From Byssothecium circinans (taxonomy: Eukaryota; Ascomycota; Dothideomycetes; Pleosporales; Massarinaceae), in NCBI GenBank assembly GCA_010015675.1, contig ML977009.1:167030-231029 (forward strand): DNA of 64,000 bases, in the 5' to 3' direction. Positions 10,900 through 20,058 of the stretch are shown piece by piece. A program made the translations under genes and the position numbers. Below the pieces are notes generated by a model. The model ran no database searches. It worked only from the letters and a program-made list of their open reading frames with translations, and was not told the DNA's origin. Position 1 is the stretch's first letter; every line of letters starts with the position of its first letter.

Positions 10900-12147
10900 A
10901 TGAGCGACTTCTTCGACATCGACGCCTACATCAATGGCGAGGACTACGCCTTCGACCCGGCCTTGGACAGCATGTTCCTCCCCGACGTCCACCAGCCTGT
11001 TTCGAGCCAACAGTATGGCCAGGTCGAAGCCAACACGCACGCAGCCATGCCACCCCCCAGCCCTAGCAACGTATCTGTTCCGACGCAGCAGAACTCGATG
11101 GGTCAAGCAACCGTCAACCCCAACGTCCACCAGCCTGTTTCGAACCATCAGATCCAGTCCCAGGCCATCACGGCTTCCATGCAGCGTATGATCCAGCAGA
11201 TGACGCCGCAAGAGATCCCCAACGCTCTCAAGGCGATGAATCTCCCCTTCAACGGCCAGACGGTCAGTGTCCAAGATCTCGAGAAGATGGACGCGGATAT
11301 TGTTTCGGGCACCTGGACCAAGATGCAGCCTCTGATCGACGAATACACCTACCGACCCGCCATCTCCTTCCAAGACTTCCCCGCCGATCCCGCGGCCGTC
11401 TACCCATCCTACACGGGCCACTTCCTCGACGGCAAGGCCGCAAAGGCCTTCCGCAACACGACGACGGAGTTCAAAGAGAAGATCCTGGCACACATCAAGC
11501 CCCCCGCCGAGGATCTCGAGCGTGTCAAGCAATTCGGGCGTCACTTCTGGGTGCAGCGTCTCTACACCGCCATGATCAACCACCAGAACATCATCGACGG
11601 AGGGGATTCGATCCACCGCAAGCGCTTCTCGCCCTGGGGTCGACGGACAGGCAAGCCCACAGGCGACAAAGCCTACTTCACGCCGCAGGAGCTCGAGGCG
11701 GCCGCGCACCACATCTTCGACGCCGCCATCAAGGTCTACGAGACGGGCTGGACGCGCCCGGCTATGTACGCCCAACCGCACCTTCGCGGCGTCTTGCAGG
11801 ACCGGAGCGACGGCCTCGAAGACCGCCTCTCGGCCCTCGTCGAACTGCTGACGTATTGCAAGGCGGCTGTCGATGACGCCCTGCGCGGCGGTATCACGCT
11901 CCGCCTCCTCGTCGACAACCCGATTGCGAGGAGGGACACCAAGTTGTCCAATAACAGGGGTAACTCGAAGCGTAGCAAGAAGCTCAAGAGGTATGCCGAA
12001 GAGAATGAAGGAGGAGAAGGAGAAGAGGGAGAGCAGGATAGCGATGCGCCGCCCAAGAAGAAGAGGAAAGTAGCACCGAAGAAGAAGGCGGCGCCGAAGA
12101 AGAAGGCTCCTGCTGAGGAGGAGACAGCACCTGTTCAAGCTGTTTGA
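10900..12147 (+). CDS. Hypothetical nuclear protein with classical NLS and Lys-rich tail, 415 aa
   Basis: Single exon. The start is the ATG at 10900 in TACCATGAGC; the open frame extends upstream only through non-ATG codons. The acidic, aromatic N-terminus (MSDFFDIDAYINGEDYAFD) is followed by a Gln/Pro-rich segment with the phrase VHQPVS twice (about 30 and 71), then a conserved-looking helical region (about 125-340, with HFWVQRLYTAMINHQNI). The tail has mixed Lys and Glu runs: PPKKKRKV at 384-391 contains the heptapeptide PKKKRKV identical to the SV40-type nuclear localisation signal, followed by APKKKAAPKKK, a histone-H1-like composition. The acidic N-terminus with Q/P-rich linker would suit a transcriptional regulator, but there is no DNA-binding motif I recognise. 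Family unknown. Confidence 0.85.
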   Translation: MSDFFDIDAYINGEDYAFDPALDSMFLPDVHQPVSSQQYGQVEANTHAAMPPPSPSNVSVPTQQNSMGQATVNPNVHQPVSNHQIQSQAITASMQRMIQQMTPQEIPNALKAMNLPFNGQTVSVQDLEKMDADIVSGTWTKMQPLIDEYTYRPAISFQDFPADPAAVYPSYTGHFLDGKAAKAFRNTTTEFKEKILAHIKPPAEDLERVKQFGRHFWVQRLYTAMINHQNIIDGGDSIHRKRFSPWGRRTGKPTGDKAYFTPQELEAAAHHIFDAAIKVYETGWTRPAMYAQPHLRGVLQDRSDGLEDRLSALVELLTYCKAAVDDALRGGITLRLLVDNPIARRDTKLSNNRGNSKRSKKLKRYAEENEGGEGEEGEQDSDAPPKKKRKVAPKKKAAPKKKAPAEEETAPVQAV

Positions 12148-14306
12148 TTTTTACCCTGCGACTGCCCCCCTCCCCCCCTTTATGGAGCGCCCTGGTCTGG
12201 TGGTCTGCCATCCATTAGTATATGTGCTTGAATACAGAAAACCGAAAATACAAAAATACCAAAATTAATTTTTTAAAAATCCGTCCTGGCTTGTCCTTTT
12301 GATAATGTGAATGGTTGCCTTGCCTTGCTGTGTATATAGTGATGACCGGCTAGATGAAGTTTCAACCACGCGCGCGCGCCTAGATTCCTCCACCACATGC
12401 ATCATCCCAAGTAAAGACGCCATGGAACAGCTAGAGAGGTAGAAAACTGACTGCATATTACGCCTTGAAGGTATCCTAGCTTACACAGGTAGCAATAATA
12501 TATTTATACCTTTAGAGGCGAAAAAAACAACGCACTCCCTGAGTCTCAGCGTGGTGTGCGATAGATGGATGTACTAGTACCCTTATATCTCTTGCTTGTT
12601 TCAACCTAACTACCTAGCTAGAACCATTATTTGTATTTCTACATGATTATAATTGAAGTTACTTCTTAAAGCTAGGGGTCCTGTGGAATGCAGATACGTG
12701 TGTAGTGTATGATCATATAAGCGGCTTTTTTTCTTTTCCTTTTCATATCCTTACCCTACACACCCCACGCTCACCACATACACCAGAGCCCCCCGCCTAA
12801 CCCCCACATTTAAACACCCTACAGAACTCGCTAGATACTCCTACCCACCTATAGTATCTGCCAGACCGACCCCATCTATCTTTTACTCCCTTACCAACCT
12901 AACCTAGTCTAGTCTACTCTAGTAGAGTTCTAGACGGCAAAGCAGAAGCGGTGTTTCCACGTTTATTCTTCTATTCTGTTCTGGTTACCTACTATAAGGT
13001 ACCTCCTACGCCTTCCCTTCCCAACAGTTGAAGTCGATAGATTCCCACCTATACCATCCCATCCTATCCCGCCCCGTCCCGACACAGTAAAGGCATAGTG
13101 AAGGGCAGACATCTTCCATCCCAATCAGCCACGGTCGGTTGGTATAGATTAGCGGGTAAGCGTGGCAGCAGAATGGAACGGAGCGGAACGGAGATGAGGG
13201 AGGAAAGAAAAAGGCATGTAAAGTAGGGTAGGTAGATTAGGTCCATTCCATGGGGAATAAAGGAAAGGAAAGTAATAGGAACTAAGAACCAAGTTAACTT
13301 CTTATATGCGACGTTCTGGGAACGAGGATATTTGGGGCAAGGAGATCCAATCTAATCCTTAGCTTAGTGAAGTACCTAAGGTTAAGTGCGCGCGCGCGTG
13401 TGTGTATACGCAGCGTATACTAGTTCCTCTACAAGCAAGTCATCTCCCTCTCTCCCTCCCTCTCTCCCTCCCTCTCTCCCTCCCTCTCTCCCTCCCTCTC
13501 TCCCTCCCTCTCTCCCTCCCTCTCTCCCTCCCTCTCTCCCTCCCTCTCTCCCCCCCCCCCCCTTCCCCCCCCCCCCCCCCCCCCCCCCCTCCCCCCCCCC
13601 CCCCCTGATACTGTATCACAGGCACAAAATAACCACATACACCACTACGATAAATTTCAATCACGTCGTGCGCTCTTCAATCCTTACTGAGTAAAGACGT
13701 TAGCCGTCTATCTCTCTAGCCATCCTATACCCCATACCTAACTAGGTATTAAACGTATTCTTGCTTACCTTACTTACTTTAGTATTGATATATTAGTGCT
13801 AACTATAGTTATAGCTTTGATAAAACTAAGCTTATATGTACTGTACTGTACATGCGCGAGAGCTGTGATTTACGCGTGATGGAGGTTTATCTGTGTCAGG
13901 CCGACCGGTGGTACATGTACGCTGACTTGATGACCAATGTTTATGCATAAGTGAGGATCATCCTGTCTGGCAGGAAAGGGGGATAAGAGAAAAGGCAGAA
14001 AACCCTTGGCCTTAAGTCTTTTCTCCCTTGAAGTTTCTACACCTGACATTAAACCCGCAAAACCCGACCAATCTTACATAAATCAGTTCATCACAACACT
14101 CGTCACCAGAGAGCAAGCCATGAATACAAGATAGCAAGATGTTGAGAACTGGTTTTGATTCATTTCATGAAATTATAGTACAGTCATGTCCTAGAACTAT
14201 CATTCGCATTAAAACCCCATAAAACCCAGGTGGCAGAATCTCATGTCATGCCGGGATATCATCATTGATCGTTCATTATCTCTGTCGAGCTGAACTGGTC
14301 TAGCAC
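12148..14306. other. Long low-complexity intergenic region
   Basis: About 2.2 kb between the convergent 3' ends of the NLS protein and the repeat-protein gene. It is rich in CTAG/CTAC/TACCT phrases and short poly-A and poly-T runs, has CG and TG dinucleotide runs (about 12371, 13388) and the C-rich tract listed separately. No coding potential on either strand, no tRNA, and no recognisable transposase. Confidence 0.6.
13443..13605. repeat. (TCTCCCTCCCTC)n minisatellite followed by a poly-C tract
   Basis: Eight perfect copies of the 12-mer TCTCCCTCCCTC run from 13451 to 13546, preceded by a partial copy. They are followed by C12, TT, C25, T and C15 (13551-13605). The minus strand is therefore almost pure G with periodic A. 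All open frames through it are artefacts of the repeat. Such a tract can form i-motif or G-quadruplex structures in principle; exact run lengths are prone to assembly error. Confidence 0.95.
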
Positions 14307-15578
14307 TTAATAGCCAGATGTCTTGTCGCCGCCATACGTCTTGGAGCCATCCAGGTCAGAGTCCACACGAGGGTCGGCCTTGTTGAGGAGGTTGGACTTG
14401 TGAGGGCCGGCAGTGTCGGGGGCAGGGCCGGGGCCGCTGTGAGCGTGGGTGCCATGAGCACCGCCGACACCAGCTCCGTGAGTGTTGTGCGTGTTGCCAG
14501 TCAGGCCTGAAGTACCGGTGGTGTTGTAGGTGTCGTGGGCACCAACACCAGTTCCACCGACACCTGCACCGTGGGTGTTGCCTGTCAAGCCTGAAGTGCC
14601 ATGGGTGCCGTAGGTGTTACCAGTGCCGGGAACGCCTGAAGTACCGTGGGTGTTACCGGTAAGACCAGAGGTACCGTGAGTGTTGCCAGTGAGGCCTGAA
14701 GAACCGTGGGTGTTGCCCGTGCCGGTCAAGCCTGAAGTGCCGTGAGTGCCGGTAAGACCTGAGCTACCGTGGGTGTTGTGAGTGTTGCCGGTAAGGCCTG
14801 AAGTACCGTGGTTGCCGGTCAGGGTAGAGCCTTGAGTACCCTCATAGCCAGTACCAGTGTGGCGTGCAGCACCAGTGTTGCCGTAGGCGCCGTGGTCTAT
14901 TACTCATTAGCATCTGAACGAGGAGCATGGAGTCAAGAATAACTTACTGTCGGAGTCAACACGGGGGTCGACTTGGTTGGCGAGACGGCTGTTGTGCGGG
15001 CCCGTGGGGTCTGAACCGGCGTTGCCAGACAGACCGGCGTTGGGGTGGCCACCAGTGCCTGACGTGTTGCCGATTCCACCGACGCGGTCGGAGTCGACGC
15101 GGGGATCGGCTTGGTTCAAGGCACGGTTGTTGTGAGGGCCGGTTGGGTCACCGCTGTAGCCAGTACCGCCGACAGACTTGGTGTTGCCAACGCCTCCAGG
15201 AATGTCAGAGTCGACACGGGGATCAGCCTTGTTGGCCAAGTGCGAGCTGTGGGGTCCTGAAGGGTCGCCATGGGCGTGAGCGCCAGTGTGGGTTCCAGTG
15301 TGGGTTCCAGTGGTGCCAGTGTGGGCTCCGGTGGTGCCAGTGTGAGCTCCAGTGTGAGCTCCAGTGTGAGCTCCAGTGTGAGCTCCAGTGGTGCTGGTGG
15401 TGTGTGTGCCGGTAGGGCCAGTGTGAGTACCTGAGAGTAGAGTTAGTGTGGTGGATCTGGAGGGGTGATGGACAAGTTACATACCAGTGGTGTGAGTGCC
15501 GGTGGTGTCGGTGTGAGTGGTGTCCTTGTGGAGGGCGCTCTCAACCTTCGCCTTGACCTTGTCAATTACGCCGGACAT
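14307..15578 (-). CDS. Gly/Thr/His-rich repeat protein with four DPRVDSD motifs, 388 aa, three exons
   Basis: Minus-strand exons 15578..15485, 15430..14948, 14896..14307, with introns of 54 and 51 nt (donors GTATGT and GTAAGT); the total of 1,167 nt is in frame. It starts MSGVIDKVKAKVESALHKDT, an amphipathic Lys/Glu stretch, with no signal peptide or membrane helix. A run of TGAH tetrapeptides (about 45-75) follows, encoded by a near-perfect 12-bp tandem repeat at 15343-15391. Four copies of a motif close to GPHxSxLxNKADPRVDSD come next, three in exon 2 and one near the C-terminus. The third exon is mostly GLTGNTHGTSG-type repeats. It is very hydrophilic and almost free of bulky hydrophobics, like hydrophilin/LEA-type or other disordered stress proteins. 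I recall DPRVDSD-containing proteins in other ascomycetes, but no function can be assigned. Confidence 0.82.
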
Positions 15579-15720
15579 GTTGAAGGTGGTGTGATGTGTG
15601 TGTGTTGTAGTTGGTTGGTGGTGGAGGAGTGCTGTAGAAGAGAGTAGAGTCTGAAGCTTGGAGATTGTTGGTGTGTGTTGTGATGTGATGGAGGAGGCGT
15701 AGAGGCAGAGCACAAGGTCT

Positions 15721-15726
15721 TTTATA
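15721..15726 (-). promoter_or_regulatory. TATA box candidate for the repeat-protein gene
   Basis: TTTATA on the plus strand, which is TATAAA on the minus strand within CCAATATAAAAG, lies 143 bases upstream of the ATG at 15578. It is the same spacing as the TATA of the ankyrin gene and consistent with a strongly or conditionally expressed gene. Confidence 0.45.
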
Positions 15727-16801
15727 TTGGCAGGCAGTTTCCCTCACGTTGCTACGTCATGGCGGTCAAACGTTAATTCTCTTACCCGGATCAGCAGGCA
15801 GAACCTGCGGTGCGACTGCCCGCCTGCCTGCCTTCCGAGCTTGCACTGACGTTTTCGTGTACTAGCAGCATACCAACCATTCACCGGCTCTGTCGTCATG
15901 GCAATTGCGTCTTATGCACATCAATTGATCCGATCGAGCCCAGCCCTTCATGGCCATCTCCCAGAAACCGACACCGGCTTTGTCTAGGAAGAACATCACG
16001 CAACTGGAATCTGCAGATCTGCAGTCGAGCAGCAACGACGCCACACATTAAGCTCTCCAGCCGCCGAAGGGGACCTCTTCTGACACATGCGGCTAGGTGA
16101 TGGCTCCAAACGGCTAGCTGTCGATGGCATATTGCCTTTACCTTGCTCGTGGCCGTGCAAGGCGCCGCTTTGGAACGTCATAGCGGGGGAGGCGAGAGGG
16201 GCATCGTGCATCACTGCATCAGCCCTGAGCCCAACGGAGATCCGTCTAGCCGTGAAGAGACACCTGTGGCGGTGAAAACAGGGAAAAGTTGGCCTTGCCC
16301 ATCAGCAGGGCCCGTCTCGCTTGGAAGAGAGCTCTGGACCATTTTTCGAAGTCTGTGGCACACTGCTTGCGGGAGAAAGGGACATGCCGTTGAATGACGC
16401 AGTTGAACCACCGTTGACAAACAAACAACACGAGCGGGGGTTGCCACACGTGAATAAGAAGTGGTAATGGAATGGGAGCCTTTGAACGTGTCCGAAACGC
16501 GACATCGAACAACCTCACGTTCCATACGTGTTCTGTACGTCAGATAACGCAACCCTTACACCCTCGCCAAATGAGGGAATACTGGCCGTGGACAAGAAAG
16601 TGAAGAATCAGATGGCAAATGCGATGCTTGCGGCCAATTTCCCGGTCTTTGGTATGATGGGCAAATGACGTAGCCGCAAAAGTGGGTCCAACAACCCCAT
16701 GAACACCATGAGCCGAGAGCATCAATTCTCCACGAGTCACGACTCACCATTCCGCACCTAGAACAACCTCATCCTTTCATTCCAGATCAACTTTTGCAGT
16801 C
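15727..16801. other. Divergent intergenic region
   Basis: About 1.1 kb shared by the divergent repeat-protein gene (minus) and the EI24-like gene (plus). Several frames of 60-110 codons exist on both strands, but they overlap each other, lack motifs and mostly start at non-ATG codons. Nothing specific is supported. Confidence 0.45.
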
Positions 16802-17777
16802 ATGTCCGACAAGGTCAAGGAAGTGGCAGTTGAGGAGTTTCAGCAGGTAAAGGTGCTCGCTCAAGATGCCGTGAAGTCGGGCGCGTACCTCTACCCGGTC
16901 AAGGTGAGCCAACAATCCCATAAACATACAACTTCAATCATACATATAAACCGTACTAACAACGAATCCAGGGCATTGCATACTTCCTCACCCACCGCAC
17001 CCTATGGAAACCCCTCACCTCCAAACTCCTCCCCACCATCTCCCTCGGCGTGGGCGTAACCGCCTTCATGTTCGCCGTGACCTACGTGCCCCAAGCCGCG
17101 GTCCTAACCCTCGTCAACGGCCCCCTGGCAATCGTCACCACCATCCTCCTCGTCCTCTCCGAATCCAGCACCATCTTCTCCGTGCTCTCCAAGAACTTCC
17201 TCATCGATGACGCCCTCATCGACACCTTCGACGGCACCCTCATGACGCGCGACCTCCCCTCGCTCGTCGGCACGGACCGCCAGATCACGAGCAGCAGCGA
17301 CCCCGTGGCCCGCATGGGTAAGATCGTGAGGAAGCCGTTTGAGAGGTTCACCCCAAAGGCGATTATTAAGTACTTTTTGTATCTGCCGCTGAATATGATT
17401 CCCGTCGTGGGGACTGTGTTGTTTGTCATCTTGCAGGGGAGGAAGTTTGGGCCCACGGCGCATGCGAGGTACTTTCAGCTCAAGCAGATGAAGAAGAGGG
17501 AACGCGAGGAGTTCATTGCAAAGAGGAAGGCGGCGTATACGAGGTTAGTATCCCGGAGCGATTGAATGAGGGAGTTGTCTAATTAATGACGCATAGCTTC
17601 GGTGTCCCCGCCGTTCTTCTCGAACTCGTCCCTATCGTTGGCATCTTCTTCGCTTTCACCAATACCGTCGGCGCTGCTCTCTGGGCCGCAGACATGGAAC
17701 GCAAGACCGCGAGCGGCGACGACACTACCGCACCCAACCTGCGTTACCAGGCCGACCTGGCTAAGAAGTCGGAGTAG
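16802..17777 (+). CDS. EI24/RRT8-like (LDS family) multi-pass membrane protein, 284 aa
   Basis: Exons 16802..16903, 16972..17543, 17597..17777 (855 nt). A short hydrophilic N-terminus (MSDKVKEVAVEEFQQVKVL) is followed by hydrophobic segments around LLPTISLGVGVTAFMFAVTY, AIVTTILLVLSE, YLPLNMIPVVGTVLFVILQG and, in exon 3, VLLELVPIVGIFFAFTNTVG. The PLNMIPVVG and ELVPIVG hairpin-like repeats and the basic segment QMKKREREEF are what I recall from fungal EI24-domain proteins related to yeast Rrt8/Lds1/Lds2, which associate with lipid droplets and the outer spore wall. Membrane location is clear from sequence; the sporulation link is only by family. It is convergent with the lipoyl synthase gene. 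Confidence 0.82.
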
Positions 17778-18316
17778 TGAGGACGCTTGTTTGCCCTCAC
17801 TTCCCTTCTCTCTTTCACATCGGTTCTGGGAATCGCGCTTTTGTGCTAATGACTTGACGACTCAGTCCCGTGTACGTTCATCATGGTACGATTACAGATA
17901 ATTTCTTTACGGGAAAATTCCAGGGTGGTCTGAAGGAACCGCATGTGTGGTATGGGGCGGAGGGGCGCTATAGATACCCCTGGAAACCTCCGTGGGCGAG
18001 GGGCAATTTGCTGGGCTGGTGCTGATGGCGTTAGGATGGACTGCGGTGTACTGGAGAATACGGGCATGCGGCGTGGAGTTCCCAAAATGCATTACTAGTG
18101 TTTTCATTCTTAATGCTAGGCTCGAATCATCCAATCACGCGGAAATATGCCATGTGTGCCATTGCCGTCTAAGAGCGACCTCTCACCCCCATGAAGTGTT
18201 GAATCATTTCTCTATATGCTGGCCGCGAGCACGGAAAATAAGGTACAAGAAACACAAAACCGACTGACCGCCACGCAATGCAATGCCTAAATCATCGACC
18301 ATCCCACATCGTGTGA
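17778..18316. other. Intergenic region between convergent genes
   Basis: About 540 bases holding the 3' flanks of the EI24-like gene and lipoyl synthase. No gene or repeat seen. Confidence 0.5.
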
Positions 18317-19618
18317 TCACGCTGTGGTCGCCTCCTCAACAGCCTGAGCTCCAACAACCTCATTCCGCTTCGCCCTGCGCTTCTTCAAAACATTCTCAAT
18401 GAACGCCTCGCCCGCCTTATAACTCGAGCGTACCAGGGGTCCCGACGCGCAGTACAAGAAGCCCAAGTCGAGCGCCCGCTGTCGCCACTGCTCAAACACG
18501 TCGGGAGTGATGTACTCGGTGACCGCCATATGTCGTTTCGTCGGACGCATGTATTGGCCGAAAGTGACAACGTCGACGTTGTTTTTCCTCAGTTCTACCC
18601 AACATTAGCCCTGGCCGAGTTCCGAAAATGCAAAAAAAAATAAGTGTGAAAGACAAGACGTACCCTTCAGCGCATGCCAAACCTGGTCCTCGGTCTCGCC
18701 CAAGCCCAGCATAATACTCGTCTTCGTGATAAGTTCAGGCCTAACCTCCTTCACGGTGCGCAACACCTCCAAGCTCGTGCGAAACGTCGCCCTCCGATCC
18801 CTCACAAACGGCGTAAGCGCCTCGACGGTCTCGATATTATGCGCGTAGACATCCATGCCACTCCCCGCCACCAACCGCACCATGTCCATATCGCCGTGGA
18901 AATCGCCCGTCAGCGCTTCCACCAGCATAGCGGGAGCTTTCTGCTTGATCTTCATCACCGTCTCAGCCCAGTGGTGGCCGCCCCCGTCGGCCAGGTCGTC
19001 GCGATCCACCGCGGTGAGCACCACGTACCCGAGGCCCCAGCGCTTCAGCGCCTCGGCCGTGTTCTCGGGCTCGTGCGCGTCGAGCGGCGGCGGGGCCTTG
19101 GACGTTTTGACCGAGCAGAAGCGGCAGCCGCGCGTGCACGTGTCGCCCATGAGCATGATGGTGGCTGTTGCTGCGTTCTTGGTGCTGCCGCCCCAGCACT
19201 CGGAGATGTTGGGGCATTTCGCCTCCTCGCAGACCGTGTGGAGGTTCAAGCCGCGCAGGTCGTTTTTGATCTTTTTGTAGTTGTCGTTGGTGGGGATGGG
19301 GGTTTTGAGCCAGGAGGGGAGGCGGGTGATTGTTCTTTTGCGGCCGGAGGGGCCGACGGTGGCGGTTTGGATTTCGTAGGCTGGAGGGGTGGGGGGGTTT
19401 ATGAAGTCGGTGAGGGAGGGGCCGGCGTTTAGCTTGTCGCGGAAGGTTGTGGAGCGTCTTTTAGGGGGCGTGGGCTGTGATGATGTTGAGGTCTGGGGGG
19501 GTTCTATGGTTGTGGCAAAGGTTCGGGCGCATTGCGTTCGAGACGGGGGTGTGCGTGAAATGGATTGGAGACTGCTGGGTGAGAGCAGGCAGCGTGATCG
19601 CGAGATCGGGACGGCCAT
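18317..19618 (-). CDS. LIP5: Lipoyl synthase, mitochondrial, 410 aa
   Basis: Minus-strand exons 19618..18664 and 18594..18317, intron of 69 nt (donor GTACGT, acceptor TAG); 1,233 nt. Radical-SAM enzyme that inserts two sulfurs into octanoyl groups on lipoyl domains in the mitochondrial matrix. The auxiliary cluster motif is Cys130-x4-Cys135-x5-Cys141 ([12 protein letters not shown]). The radical-SAM motif is CTRGCRFC with Cys161, Cys165 and Cys168. Further conserved phrases are [34 protein letters not shown] and [11 protein letters not shown]. The Arg/Ser-rich, acid-free N-terminus (about 35 residues) is a mitochondrial presequence. The second exon has [17 protein letters not shown] and [13 protein letters not shown], ending close to the usual C-terminus. 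It is divergent from coatomer gamma across a 440-base shared promoter. Confidence 0.97.
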
Positions 19619-20058
19619 TGTGAGGGTGGTGGGAAGGGCAAAGGAAAGAAGGGACGATACTGCGCAAACATTGGTGATGGCTGACGGCCTTGAAATTCCG
19701 TGTTTGGCCGCACAGCACCTGAGATGTTCTTTTTCTTAAATTGTGCTGACTAAGACGGCCCGCCTATTCGAATCAAACAGCGCAAACACCGGAGCCCACT
19801 TCAGAGCATCCCTGTATACGCCGAACAAGCGGACGGGGGACAACCACCACGTCGCCAATTCCACCGCTTTAATATACGAACACAGCTCACGATTGAACCC
19901 GCCCTCACTTCCCCTCATCCTCGGGTTCTATTATCTCCGACGCCAGCCTGCGTTTGCATTGCTGGAACTTGGGAAAGGCCACGTTGGGCGCAGCAAGAGA
20001 GGGATAAATATCTCGAATTGAGCGTGGAAGTGTGCTGGACGCATAGGGAACTGCAGCC
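19619..20058. promoter_or_regulatory. Bidirectional promoter region between lipoyl synthase and coatomer gamma
   Basis: 440 bases between two divergent ATGs, so both housekeeping genes must be driven from here. No clear TATA box or recognised operator was found on either side. The function is inferred from geometry only. Confidence 0.5.

Noticed and set aside
13386..13694. Pro/Leu/Ser frames through the C-rich tract and Gly/Arg/Glu frames on the other strand
   Set aside because: Pure translation of a microsatellite; open in all frames because of the repeat.
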